This document shows positions 34,512-44,134 of a DNA stretch of 64,000 nt, in pieces. This DNA is from Opitutaceae bacterium. Its GTDB lineage: Bacteria > Verrucomicrobiota > Verrucomicrobiia > Opitutales > Opitutaceae. The position numbers were made by a program, and so were the translations under genes. The notes beneath the pieces are model-generated. The model saw nothing but the letters and a program-made list of their open reading frames with translations. It was not told where the DNA came from and made no database searches. Each line of letters starts with the position of its first letter. Positions within the stretch are counted from its first letter, which is position 1. Location: NCBI GenBank assembly GCA_028284385.1, contig JANQRT010000026.1, forward strand, positions 1-64,000. The letters are read 5' to 3'.

Positions 34512-35606
34512 CTACTTCTTCTTTGCCGCCTCTCTGGTCTGGATTGCCTTAACTTCTCTATGACGTCGTTCGTTTATGCTGGGATCATCAGACATGTAAG
34601 TCCACAGCTGGACAGTGCCGTCCTGGTGGGCAGTCGTCATTAAGGAGCCATAGTCGTCGAATTCCATGTATTCAAGATTGTCGGACACGGGTACTCGAAG
34701 GGCGAAAGGAATGGAATCGTTTTTCAATGATTTATCCAAGAGATGTTTGGTGGCGAAGAAATCGATGGTATCGGAATGCCCTGCCGTTGCCAGATAGCCC
34801 CCGTCGATTGTCCAGGCAACGGTCTCGATCTTCTGCCCTAGTTTATTCACCCGTCTGACAAGTTTCATTTTTTCTAAATCGAATAGATAAATATAGCCTT
34901 GGTTCGTTCCTGCGGCTACCCACCTATCGTCAGGATGAACGTTCACGTTTATGAACAGGTGATCTAGGAAGGAGGGATCGATATCGAAAACGCGTATCAG
35001 CTTTCCGGATTCGGTTTCCCAGACCTTCACGTATTTATGTCCGGATGTGATGAAATACTTGTCATCAGAGGTGAAGTCGACCTCGTTAACGGTATCTCCA
35101 TGATCAAGTTTTCGTACGAGACTCCAGTCGTCCGTGGAATAGACATGTACTGGACCAGAGTCGTCGTTTTCCTCCTGCCCCGACACCATGTATTTGCCAT
35201 TATTGGACGAGGCTAAGCCATCGATGCCGTTTTCATGTAACATTTCCTTAACTACGGTGCCGGTTTTCGCGTCGAGGACCCGCATCATGAAGTCTTCGCT
35301 TACAGCGACCACGAACCGCCCGTCCTGGGTCCAGGCTACTCTCTCGATTTCCGAGGAAAGTTTAGTCACCCATAGCTGATGCCCGTCGGCGGTTCGGAAC
35401 ACACGAACGGTGTAATCGAATTTAGTGCCACTCACGATGTATTCACTATCTGGTGAAAATTCGGCTGATTCTACCGATCCGTACTCGCCATGGATATCGG
35501 CGAGGCGAGACCAGACTTGATTGAGGGCCAAGTTGCCGCCCCCGTAAAGCGATGAAAAGGAAATGGCCTGGAATAGGGCAATTGTAGTCAAAGAAAAAAG
35601 TTTCAT
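34512..35606 (-). CDS. Exported WD40-repeat beta-propeller (copy 3, divergent)
   Basis: 364 aa from ATG 35606, which begins a signal peptide (MKLFSLTTIALFQAISFSSL); the frame continues to 35660 without one. Six to seven WD40-like blades follow: 'AEFSPDSEYIVSGTKF', 'AWTQDGRFVVAVSED', 'VDFTSDDKYFITSGHKYVKVWETESG', 'DDRWVAAGTNQGYIYLFDL', 'QDGTVQLW'. It is related to the two WD40 proteins at 17977 and 24145 in build, but much less similar in sequence. A basic C-terminal tail (RRHREVKAIQTREAAKKK) ends the protein. Function unknown. Confidence 0.82.
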   Translation of the reverse strand: MKLFSLTTIALFQAISFSSLYGGGNLALNQVWSRLADIHGEYGSVESAEFSPDSEYIVSGTKFDYTVRVFRTADGHQLWVTKLSSEIERVAWTQDGRFVVAVSEDFMMRVLDAKTGTVVKEMLHENGIDGLASSNNGKYMVSGQEENDDSGPVHVYSTDDWSLVRKLDHGDTVNEVDFTSDDKYFITSGHKYVKVWETESGKLIRVFDIDPSFLDHLFINVNVHPDDRWVAAGTNQGYIYLFDLEKMKLVRRVNKLGQKIETVAWTIDGGYLATAGHSDTIDFFATKHLLDKSLKNDSIPFALRVPVSDNLEYMEFDDYGSLMTTAHQDGTVQLWTYMSDDPSINERRHREVKAIQTREAAKKK

Positions 35607-36212
35607 GATAATGAGTGAGACTGGTATGCGGGTTGCCGAGGTTCGAAAAGGAATCCTCAAATTGCGTTTCGATTATTAACGTAGGGAATTCTTAGCGGAA
35701 TCGAAAATGAGGATAGACATAAATTTTACTCAACAATTTGAAGTCCCGATTGATCCCTCCTCATGACGATCGCTAAATTGGCTCTGGGCTTTGGTTTTGA
35801 TTGCGCTTGGCCAGTCCGCTTTGCCGGCAAGGATGCCTGATTTCAACTCAACCTATTTGCCTAGATGGCCTGGATGATTATACTCTAGGAGCGGGAATAC
35901 AGCGGCAACGGAAAATGCATTGTTTCGGCAGGCCTGAGTGCGACCTGGCTCATAAGCTAAAATGGTTACTGTAAAACACCAAAGGATTAGCGGATAGAAG
36001 GGAGAATTGATTGTCTCATGGCTAACTTTAACGAGCGATGACGGAGCGTGATCACTTAATCGGGCGGGTAGTTCAAAACGACTTATCGCCTGCTTCAGCG
36101 GTTTAGTCGTCGCTTTTACAAAATACTAAGCGCGTTCCTAGCTGCCTCTCCTGGCAAGCGAATGACTCTGCCTAACTAATCTTCTACCCCACAAAACCAG
36201 ACTTAACGAATT
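35607..36212. other. Long intergenic region upstream of the second TonB receptor
   Basis: About 600 bp between divergent genes. No ORF with coding character, no RNA gene and no long repeat are evident. TTGATT near 36008 with TAACTTTA downstream is a weak promoter-like pair for the receptor. The length suggests regulatory content I cannot define. Confidence 0.3.
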
Positions 36213-39200
36213 ATGAAACTCGCGATACTATCAAGACGAGCGCTGTTGCTTGTCGGATTTGCTGTGCCATTCGCGTTGCAGGCCCAGCAGGATTCCTCTT
36301 CGGATGAAGAGGATGTTTTCGAACTGTCTCCTTTCACGGTAGATGGTTCTGAGGACGTTGGTTACACTTCCACCTCTTCGCTGGGTGGAACGCGGCTAAA
36401 CACTAACTTGCGCGACATTGCGGCCTCCATCTCCGTTCTCAATGCGGAATTTCTGGAGGACACTGGTTCGACTACCATTGCGGACGCGCTGTTGTTTACG
36501 CCTAACACGGAAATATCGGGGCCCAACGGAAACTTCTCGGGATACCAGTCCACCGCTGGCAATCCGATTCCCGAAGGCGAGACGGATCGTCCACAGGGGG
36601 GTGTTTCACGTGTGCGCGGACTTTCGGCCGCCGATTTAACCCGGGACTACTTTATCACCGATATTCCCTACGATACCTTCAATACGGATCGTGTGGAAGT
36701 GCAACGGGGAGCTAATTCCGCCCTTTTCGGAATTGGAAGTCCTGGCGGTATTGTTAATACCACGACGATTCGCGCCAGTTTGAGCAAAGACTTCGGGCGA
36801 GTCAGATTCGAAACGGACGAACACGGCACCAGCAGAACCTCTTTTCGTTACAATAAAGTTCTTTTTGAAGACAGGTTTGCCATTCGCGTTGCTGGACTTC
36901 TCGAAGACAGAGAGTACGAACAGCGACAAGCGTTTCTTGAAGACGAACGAATCTACGTATCCGCACTCTGGAAAATTAACGAAAATCTTCGTCTTCACGC
37001 CAGCTACGAATCAGGCTCTCGACACGGCGCTAACCCAGATCAGACGCCTCCCAATGATGGGATTACGCCTTGGATAGACATAGGAAAGCCAATATCTATG
37101 GGCGGCGCTCAGGGTTCTGATCTTTGGCGCGGCTCTGGCGATTTTGTTGCAGGCCAAGCAAACAATCGATTTCTGGATTTAGCTTCTCCTGGCTCCTCCA
37201 GCGGATTTGTCAGCTACTTCGATCAGACGAACCCAGAACCGTTCTTTGGCGGCAACACTTTCGTTAGAAGAAATCGCGGCGCCCCCGGAGGAACGGTCAC
37301 TGGAGAGATGATGCTGTTTCAACCTCGTTCCAGAGAAGATACCATCCGCAGGTCAGGACATTATCCAAACGGAACTCCTGTGGCTCCTGGTACGCAAAAT
37401 TTCTATGCTGGAGGATTTGTCGCTACTCAGATTCTTGATACCAGCATCTTCGATTATCGAAAGAATCTCTACACAGGCGGCGCGCATTCGCAAAATTCGG
37501 ATTGGGATGCATTGACAGCTTCAATCGAAGGAACCTGGTTCGAGAATAGACTGGGATTCGAGCTATCGGTATTCGAGCAAGATCAGTTCTCTAAGTCCTC
37601 AAACCCCCTACAGGGTAAGAGCCAGCGTACCATTTACATTGATCCGAACATGTATCTGATCGACACCGCAAACGGTCAGGCTGACGGAGCTTTGGTGCCA
37701 AATCCGCATTTCGGCAAGCCGGTCATCGGCGGCTGGTGGCAAGGAAACAATCGAGCTAGCGACCGCGAGTCCACCCGCTTGACGGGCTTTGGCGAAATTC
37801 GCTTCGACGACTTTATGGATGAAGGATGGGTATCCAAACTTCTTGGACGAATCAAGGTCACCGGACTCATCGAAGAAAGAACCTCGAACAGCTTTCAGTC
37901 CTTTGGTCGCTACAAGATCGATCCGGATCCTGTGGTCGCTGCTCTTCAAGGCGATACGGCCCTAAGCTTCGCGACGATTCGTACCGGAAGCATTTTCGAA
38001 CTGCCTCACAATCCGAATATCGATTACCTCAATATCAATTCGCTCAGCGACTTGAGAGGGGCTAATATCGGAGGCGTTCCCTTTGGACAGGATCGCGACC
38101 GTCCCGTGGTCAATGGTTCTTGGACAGGCTGGTCTGAGAGCGCCGACGCCTTCGTGGATTTCAACGCCACCACCTTCAACATGGACGACAACAACAACTT
38201 CCCAGCCTCGTTCTTCGCTTCGAGGGGATTGCAGAAATTGGATTCGGAAGTCGTAGTCGCCCAGCACTATCTCTGGAACAACGCGCTGGTGCTGACCGGT
38301 TCATGGCGTAATGATAGATTGCGTACGGAATCGATCAACGCTCCTGGTGGAGTTGGCATTACAAGAGAAGGGGATCTGGTTAATGATCCAACCTTCCTCG
38401 CAGGGCCTCAATCCGAGAACCTGGATGAAATTGCAGATGAAGATTCCACGTCTTGGGCTGCCACGCTTCACTTGCGTGAACTCTTTGGCGGTCAAGAATC
38501 CAATGTCCCGGATCTGTCTTTCTATTTCACCGATGCCGACAACTTTCAGCCTAGTGGCGGCCGCGTTAGCGTTTTCAATGAACCGATTGATTCCGTAGTG
38601 GGCTCGACCAAAGAAAAGGGCATCATCTATTCCACTTTCAATGGCAGACTGTCCTTCCGGTTGAATGAGTACGAGACCGGTGTATTGAACAACAGCTTCG
38701 ATGCGGGTGGCGTATCAAGTAGTGAAGGAATATTGCTGGGTCTCGCTAGAGAACTAGACAATCCAGCCAATGTGTCTCAAGGCTTTACTACCTCGGACGT
38801 TCAGGCAGTGCTTCCGCCGCAGGGCGTGATCGATGTGAATGGATTCGTTCCGGATTTTGCCAATGCCGAAGCTACGACAAGCCGAAATTCTGGAGACACC
38901 GGTACTCAGGACTTCACCGCAGAAGGTTATGAGCTTGAGGTTGCCTACAATCCAAACGCGCGCTGGACGTCGCTGCTGAGCGTTGCGAAGCAGGAAACGG
39001 TATTATCTAACATCTACCCAAGGCTGCGAGCCTACGTTAACGATTTCGTTATACCAAATTGGGTAAACAGCTCCTTCGCTCAAAATTACTTCATCGATGA
39101 ACTGGCGACCGAGACCCTGGCGGAAAGAGCCCAGCGGACCATCGTCACGCCTGTGGCGGCTGCCATTACTCAGGAAGGTATTCCGTCGATAGAGCAAAGA

Positions 39201-39587
39201 GAGTGGAGAGTTAATTTCAACACTAGCTACAACTTTGGCGAAGACAGCGGAGTCATTCCCAACTTCCTGGGCAACTTCACTGTCGGAGGCGGGTATCGCT
39301 GGCAGGACAAGGTAGGCATAGGTTTTGGCGTTTCCGAGAACGAATTCGGAAATGTCGCCCTGGATCCCACTCAACCGTTTTTCGGTGGAAAGCAGGACTT
39401 TGTAGACCTGTTCTTCCGCTCGGAATACAGCTTGGGTGACCGAGGCGATTTTATCGTTCAGTTGAACATAAAGGACTTGTTCGACACTGACGATCTGGTG
39501 CCCATTTACGCCAATCCCGATGGAAGCAAAATCTACCGCTTCTTGAGAGGGCGCCTCACCACGCTCTCCGCCACTTGGAGGTTCTAG
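36213..39587 (+). CDS. TonB-dependent outer-membrane receptor (Opitutia type)
   Basis: 1124 aa, a large receptor. The signal peptide 'RALLLVGFAVPFALQAQ' is followed by a TonB-box-like stretch 'VFELSPFTVDGSEDVGYTST', typical of Opitutia receptors. The plug contains 'LRDIAASISVLNAEFLEDTG', 'VSRVRGLSAADLTRDYFITD' and 'VEVQRGANSALFGIGSPGGIVN'. The barrel runs to a terminal aromatic (SATWRF), as outer-membrane assembly prefers. Ligand unknown; siderophore-like plug wording ('RGANSALFG-GSPGG') is shared by many glycan and metal receptors. A strong terminator follows at 39635. Confidence 0.9.
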   Translation: MKLAILSRRALLLVGFAVPFALQAQQDSSSDEEDVFELSPFTVDGSEDVGYTSTSSLGGTRLNTNLRDIAASISVLNAEFLEDTGSTTIADALLFTPNTEISGPNGNFSGYQSTAGNPIPEGETDRPQGGVSRVRGLSAADLTRDYFITDIPYDTFNTDRVEVQRGANSALFGIGSPGGIVNTTTIRASLSKDFGRVRFETDEHGTSRTSFRYNKVLFEDRFAIRVAGLLEDREYEQRQAFLEDERIYVSALWKINENLRLHASYESGSRHGANPDQTPPNDGITPWIDIGKPISMGGAQGSDLWRGSGDFVAGQANNRFLDLASPGSSSGFVSYFDQTNPEPFFGGNTFVRRNRGAPGGTVTGEMMLFQPRSREDTIRRSGHYPNGTPVAPGTQNFYAGGFVATQILDTSIFDYRKNLYTGGAHSQNSDWDALTASIEGTWFENRLGFELSVFEQDQFSKSSNPLQGKSQRTIYIDPNMYLIDTANGQADGALVPNPHFGKPVIGGWWQGNNRASDRESTRLTGFGEIRFDDFMDEGWVSKLLGRIKVTGLIEERTSNSFQSFGRYKIDPDPVVAALQGDTALSFATIRTGSIFELPHNPNIDYLNINSLSDLRGANIGGVPFGQDRDRPVVNGSWTGWSESADAFVDFNATTFNMDDNNNFPASFFASRGLQKLDSEVVVAQHYLWNNALVLTGSWRNDRLRTESINAPGGVGITREGDLVNDPTFLAGPQSENLDEIADEDSTSWAATLHLRELFGGQESNVPDLSFYFTDADNFQPSGGRVSVFNEPIDSVVGSTKEKGIIYSTFNGRLSFRLNEYETGVLNNSFDAGGVSSSEGILLGLARELDNPANVSQGFTTSDVQAVLPPQGVIDVNGFVPDFANAEATTSRNSGDTGTQDFTAEGYELEVAYNPNARWTSLLSVAKQETVLSNIYPRLRAYVNDFVIPNWVNSSFAQNYFIDELATETLAERAQRTIVTPVAAAITQEGIPSIEQREWRVNFNTSYNFGEDSGVIPNFLGNFTVGGGYRWQDKVGIGFGVSENEFGNVALDPTQPFFGGKQDFVDLFFRSEYSLGDRGDFIVQLNIKDLFDTDDLVPIYANPDGSKIYRFLRGRLTTLSATWRF

Positions 39588-39634
39588 TAGAGTTTTCTGA
39601 CCATCGATCTAGGGGTATCGAATACGGGAGTAGC

Positions 39635-39670
39635 AAGTCGGCTCTCTTTTAAAAGGGAGCCGACTTTCTT
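39635..39670 (+). terminator. Rho-independent terminator of the TonB receptor gene
   Basis: AAGTCGGCTCTCTTTT and AAAAGGGAGCCGACTT (39636-39667) pair over 16 bp with one G-T wobble and almost no loop, followed by TCTTC. It lies about 50 bp after the stop at 39587. The symmetry would allow function in both directions. Confidence 0.8.
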
Positions 39671-39713
39671 CAATAGACGTGATGCGTCTGAACTCAACCG
39701 TTGTATTTGAAAA

Positions 39714-40886
39714 ATGGATAGAGGGATTGGGATTCTTGAAACGGCTGAACATCTGCGCAACTACTACTGGCTGAGCCGTAGGAGCATAAAAATCCTGGCG
39801 GGCTGGTTTTTGCGATTCAGGTCCTACGAGACAAAATACAAGCTTGCCTATCATCTTTACGACACGTCTGAACACGTGTCCTGGCTCTTGGATAGGCTAG
39901 GTGAAATGCGTGGAGGGAACCCGAACGCCAGTATTCGTCCGGAGTTGAAGGAATTAATGGAGGCGGTCTTGTCCGCTCCCTCCGATAACGCGTTCCTGGC
40001 GGGCTATTACGGAGTTCTACAGCGGAGTTTAATAGCAGCTATCAAGTCGGACATCGAAAAAATGGATACATCGGGCAATGCGAATGAAATTCGTATTCTT
40101 GGTCGTGTATTGGAGGATTTGGAATCGCAACGAAACTGGTTCGATTCTTTGGGCTTGGAATGGGAGAATTCGAAGTGGGTGGGCTATTTACAGCAATACG
40201 TGGCATTTATCGGAGGTTTGCACGGAAGTGATGAGCGAGAATCTCGACCAGAAGATCCGGAGGGGATGGCCTTTTCTCGCCCCAGTCGAATCCTATTCGA
40301 CGAGCGTATCCAGATTGGACCTTTAGAGTCTTATGAAAGTCGTTCGTCTATGGAGCGACAGCAGGCTACGATCGAGCAGTTCAAAGTCTTCTTTAACGAA
40401 TTCTATGCTGCCGCTCTCCTCGCTGGCGTTCTATTTGACGCGTCTGACGAGGATTATCCTTGGGCGTTGCTCGCCGATTTTAGTCGCCATTTCTGGGATG
40501 AAGCCCGGCATAGCGAATTCGGTTCCATTCGTTTGCGAGAATTGGGATGCGAGCCGGGTAGGATTAACCCAGTGCTCTTTGAGGAATCGCATGGCCTGCC
40601 CGTGCTGCATCGAATTGCCTATCTCACACGTGGGCTGGAGGCTTATTTCATGCCTCGCAAGGGTAAGCGTTTTAAGGAATACGAGTCCTCTGGGGATCAT
40701 CGAAGTCAATTCTTCGCCGATCAAGATTGGTCCGACGAGATCAACCATGTGCGGTATGGAAACAAATGGGTCGAGTATCTTCTACAGGATGATCATCGCG
40801 ATTTGGATGATATACTACAGGAAGTCAAAGACCACCTGGCGAAGGTGAGAAAACAGCCGGTTGAGAGTATCGACGCTCCTTTTTAG
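39714..40886 (+). CDS. Ferritin-like diiron-type protein, N-terminal site degenerate
   Basis: 390 aa, cytoplasmic, mostly helical. The C-terminal half has a ferritin-like pattern: Glu in FFNEFYAAALLAG, 'DFSRHFWDEARHSEFGS' (ExxH) and 'DWSDEINHVRYGNKW' (second ExxH). The N-terminal half has the same helical layout ('LAYHLYDTSEHVSWLLDRLGEM') but LESQRNW where the paralogue has DEERH, so that site is probably not metal-binding. It is a paralogue of the 440-aa protein at 53941-55263, with matching H[FL]WDE[AS]RHSxFG and DExNHVRYG blocks. It resembles DUF455-like ferritin-fold proteins. Activity unknown. It starts 126 bp after the TonB receptor, beyond its terminator, and precedes the S51 peptidase gene. 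Confidence 0.7.
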   Translation: MDRGIGILETAEHLRNYYWLSRRSIKILAGWFLRFRSYETKYKLAYHLYDTSEHVSWLLDRLGEMRGGNPNASIRPELKELMEAVLSAPSDNAFLAGYYGVLQRSLIAAIKSDIEKMDTSGNANEIRILGRVLEDLESQRNWFDSLGLEWENSKWVGYLQQYVAFIGGLHGSDERESRPEDPEGMAFSRPSRILFDERIQIGPLESYESRSSMERQQATIEQFKVFFNEFYAAALLAGVLFDASDEDYPWALLADFSRHFWDEARHSEFGSIRLRELGCEPGRINPVLFEESHGLPVLHRIAYLTRGLEAYFMPRKGKRFKEYESSGDHRSQFFADQDWSDEINHVRYGNKWVEYLLQDDHRDLDDILQEVKDHLAKVRKQPVESIDAPF

Positions 40887-40952
40887 TTGAGTATTCCTTG
40901 TCCGCGTGATCCATAACCCTCTCAACCGAGAGTTATAGTATACGGTCGATTC

Positions 40953-41654
40953 ATGAGGGAGGGTAGACAGATCATCGCAATGGGTGGAGGGGGCTTTTCT
41001 ATGGAGCCTAAAAATCCGCTCTTGGATAATTACATCATAGCATCTTGCGGAAAATCGAACCCTGTTGTTTCGTTTCTGCCAACCGCTAGCGGAGATGCGG
41101 ATTCGGGTATCGAAAAATTCTATACCGCATTTAATGTAAAGAGATGTAGGCCTCGCCATATTCCACTTTTCAGACAGCCGACGGACCTGGAAAAGAAGGT
41201 TTTAGAAAGCGACATCATTTACGTCGGTGGCGGGAACACGCGAAACATGCTAGCCATCTGGGAAGCGTCCGGCATGGACAAACTGATTGCCAAGGCTTGG
41301 AAAGAAGGAATTCTCCTCTGCGGCCTAAGCGCCGGAGCCATCTGCTGGTTCGAAGAGGGGCACACGGATTCCACCGGACAATTGGGTAGAATGGACTGCT
41401 TGGGCTTTCTCAAAGGCAGTTGTTCACCCCACTACGATGGTGAAATTGAGCGAAGGCCTTCCTACCACAGATTTTTGAAAGAGGGAGGTTTGAAGCCAGG
41501 CTTAGGCTTATACGATGGCGTAGCAGCTCATTTCAAGGATACGGAAATCGTGAAGATCGTCAGCTCGCGAAAAGAAGGTAGAGCTTTTCACGTGTCAGCA
41601 AAAGATGGTGACATTCTAGAAAAGCCACTCGAGACGCATTACCTCGGATCTTAG
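40953..41654 (+). CDS. Peptidase S51 family (dipeptidase E/cyanophycinase-like)
   Basis: 233 aa. The Rossmann-like core has 'QIIAMGGGGFSM', 'DIIYVGGGNTRNML' and the nucleophile elbow GLSAGAICWF with the catalytic Ser. The size and the Asp/His layout ('SPHYDGE') fit aspartyl dipeptidase E rather than the longer cyanophycinases. No signal peptide, so cytoplasmic. It follows the ferritin-like gene by 66 bp on the same strand. Its stop overlaps the stop of the convergent large gene on the other strand. Confidence 0.88.
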   Translation: MREGRQIIAMGGGGFSMEPKNPLLDNYIIASCGKSNPVVSFLPTASGDADSGIEKFYTAFNVKRCRPRHIPLFRQPTDLEKKVLESDIIYVGGGNTRNMLAIWEASGMDKLIAKAWKEGILLCGLSAGAICWFEEGHTDSTGQLGRMDCLGFLKGSCSPHYDGEIERRPSYHRFLKEGGLKPGLGLYDGVAAHFKDTEIVKIVSSRKEGRAFHVSAKDGDILEKPLETHYLGS

Positions 41655-43969
41655 CAATTCATGCCTGGAACGCGCCACATGAAATCAGGGTCGATGTAGG
41701 GCTCGTCGTCCTCGCGTCCTTCCATCAGAGCGATTTTCTTTTCTAACAGCTCTGCGAAATTGTCTCCGTAGATGAAAGTCGTTTCACCCACGGCGCTGAT
41801 TAGCATCCATTCTGTCGAGGCGGTACGGACATGTTGAAGGAGATCTTTCGCGTTCTCCTTCTCATCTAATACGGTCTTGCGAGTGATTTCGCGACAACGT
41901 TCTCTTTCCTGATTGTCATTGGCTTCCAAATACCCGTGTACGCCTTCAATCCACGAAGCTATATTGCGTTGCGTTCGATACCAACACTTGGTTCCATAGA
42001 GACGATCGAAGTGCTCCAGCCAGACGTTCCTAGCGCCTGGTTCCATTTCTAGATTGTAGCAAACCGATTGCGCTTCGCGTACTGCCTTCTCAATGACGGG
42101 AAGTACATTATCGCTTATCGCTTCGCTGCAGCGTCTGGCCATTGGGGGGTCGCAGAAATCGAAATTCACCTCTCTTCTGAAATCGACGCGCACACGATTG
42201 TTAGCATGCCCGAGATGAAAATCTTCGTAATAGGCTCTATCCTCTTCGCTGAGCGCTTCAAAATTCGGTATAAACGGTCGAACCAGGACTCGGTACCAAG
42301 TGCCCCACATCGAAAGCACGCTCACCGGCGGCGGATAGGAGCGATAGGCCTCGTCTGCGTATTCCCAGACTTTGATCAGCGTTTCCGACATTTCCTGCCC
42401 GACCCAGTCTTCCGCTCGATTCCGCAGGATCTTATTGTATTCAATTTCTGGATCATTTTGAAACGCTTGCAGTACTTCCTGATTGATGTTGTGCGGGGCT
42501 AGGCTGGAAGCGATGGAGCCAGTGAGTGCTGCTACGTGCGAGACCTCTTGCTCTTTAAGCGCCTTTAGTTTTTCGAAGAGCAGTCGTGGATAGATGGGGG
42601 CAATGACCGGCTCTTGATTCCAAAAGGTTCCCGGGCTGATAAACATATGGGTATTGGAGCCTTTGCTTTCCAGCATTTCCTTTACGGGCTTCTCCTTTTC
42701 CGAAAACTGATTGAACAGACCGCAAAAATTAAAGTCATCCGCCCAGTCGTATTTAGGATGCTGATACCCAAGGTCGAATCCTTTGGCGATAAGCGAGTTC
42801 GATTCAATCTCGATGCCTTCCTCCACTTGTTCCCAGATCTTGTCCTGCTCCGTCGAAAACATTTCGCTCCTTAAAACCGAGCGGAACTCAGGGTTCACTC
42901 GTCTCCCGGCATCACGCAGGGCTTTCATATATCGAATGATGTTGTCGGCCGCCGCGTTTTTAATGGCCTCATCACCTTTGAATTCCCGAATTACGTAACC
43001 CCCGCCATTACGCCCCACATAGAGCGAACTGGTGTATTCAAATCCCGCTCCACTATCGTTGGACCAAACTACCATGTAATCGATGTTAGGAGCTTCACGT
43101 AGAATTTTTTCCAGCATTTCAGCGTAGTGATCGAGCACTACCGGATGGGCTGTGGTGAGGTTGTATCTTGGGCGAAAGCTGCGCAATGGGTGATCGACGC
43201 GCGCTCCGCGAAGCATGGGATAGCGATCCAGCAGTTCGTCGGGAACGGACCGAGGCTCGAAGGCTAGAATGCCTGCTCGCAAGCCGTATTTTTCTGCTAG
43301 CTTAGCGGAATTCTTTAGTTTGTTCAGATTCGCTCGCAGGTATTCAAACGGATAGATTCCTTTGTTTAGGCGACTGTAGACAAACTGGTCCAATCCAGCG
43401 CAGTAGGTATAAAATCGATACAGTAGCTCTCCCGGCTCCGCATGCTCGTATGGAAAGGTTGAGGCTAGGCCATTGACTTCCACATGAGTGTAGCCCAGGC
43501 GAGCCATTTCTCGAATGTGTTCCTCCGGATCGAACCCTTTGGCTGTGCGCGCATGATTGTTGAGCAGCGAGTCATAGGCCGGTCTCAGGTGTTTGAAGGC
43601 GGCTTGCATTAGCTGACCCTCTTTGAAAGCGGCGATGTCTTCATTGATCCAATCTTCGACAAGGCGGCAAGCAAGGCGGTAAAGAAACCACGTATGCGAT
43701 GCGTAGAGTTCGATCCCGGTTTCTTCGGAGGTTCGGACGAACATCCATTCTTCTTTTCCTTTTGCCGGAACGCTGTTCGCCGTGGCTTCTTCTGGAGAAA
43801 GTACACCTAGTCGGACTTGACTCGCCGAGGCGGACGATTTCTCGAGCGTGATCGTAGCGGAAGGAGAGGAGACGGACTGGATGTGTGCGCTCGCCGTCGC
43901 TTCCACCGGAACGTTTGAGTGGACGCATTGAATCGTTTTCGCAGCTTCGAGAAATTGGGCGATTTTCAT
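41651..43969 (-). CDS. Large glycoside-hydrolase-like protein, alpha-glucuronidase-type layout
   Basis: 772 aa, no signal peptide. I do not recognise a specific family. An N-terminal alpha/beta region (~1-115) is followed by a probable TIM barrel beginning 'EEHIREMARLGYTHVEVNGL'. Acidic candidates include 'MVVWSNDSGAGFEYTSSLY' (~305-325). A helical C-terminal region (~530-772) is rich in Trp and Arg. This layout resembles GH67/GH20-like enzymes with an N-terminal non-catalytic domain. It neighbours heparinase-like genes, so a role on uronic-acid-containing glycans is plausible but unproven. Two frames overlap at the stop with the peptidase gene. Confidence 0.6.
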   Translation of the reverse strand: MKIAQFLEAAKTIQCVHSNVPVEATASAHIQSVSSPSATITLEKSSASASQVRLGVLSPEEATANSVPAKGKEEWMFVRTSEETGIELYASHTWFLYRLACRLVEDWINEDIAAFKEGQLMQAAFKHLRPAYDSLLNNHARTAKGFDPEEHIREMARLGYTHVEVNGLASTFPYEHAEPGELLYRFYTYCAGLDQFVYSRLNKGIYPFEYLRANLNKLKNSAKLAEKYGLRAGILAFEPRSVPDELLDRYPMLRGARVDHPLRSFRPRYNLTTAHPVVLDHYAEMLEKILREAPNIDYMVVWSNDSGAGFEYTSSLYVGRNGGGYVIREFKGDEAIKNAAADNIIRYMKALRDAGRRVNPEFRSVLRSEMFSTEQDKIWEQVEEGIEIESNSLIAKGFDLGYQHPKYDWADDFNFCGLFNQFSEKEKPVKEMLESKGSNTHMFISPGTFWNQEPVIAPIYPRLLFEKLKALKEQEVSHVAALTGSIASSLAPHNINQEVLQAFQNDPEIEYNKILRNRAEDWVGQEMSETLIKVWEYADEAYRSYPPPVSVLSMWGTWYRVLVRPFIPNFEALSEEDRAYYEDFHLGHANNRVRVDFRREVNFDFCDPPMARRCSEAISDNVLPVIEKAVREAQSVCYNLEMEPGARNVWLEHFDRLYGTKCWYRTQRNIASWIEGVHGYLEANDNQERERCREITRKTVLDEKENAKDLLQHVRTASTEWMLISAVGETTFIYGDNFAELLEKKIALMEGREDDEPYIDPDFMWRVPGMNC

Positions 43970-44134
43970 GGTTGATTTCAGCCTTTATGGCTCAGGGCTA
44001 TTCATCAGAGGTGCCAGTCTCCAGAGAGTGGATCGAATTTCTTTTGAGTTTACGATAAATACCAGGGTCGTTGGCAATTTTCCTGTAAAATAGGAACCTT
44101 CAGATTGACTGCCAATTGGAGTCGCAAGGACAAC

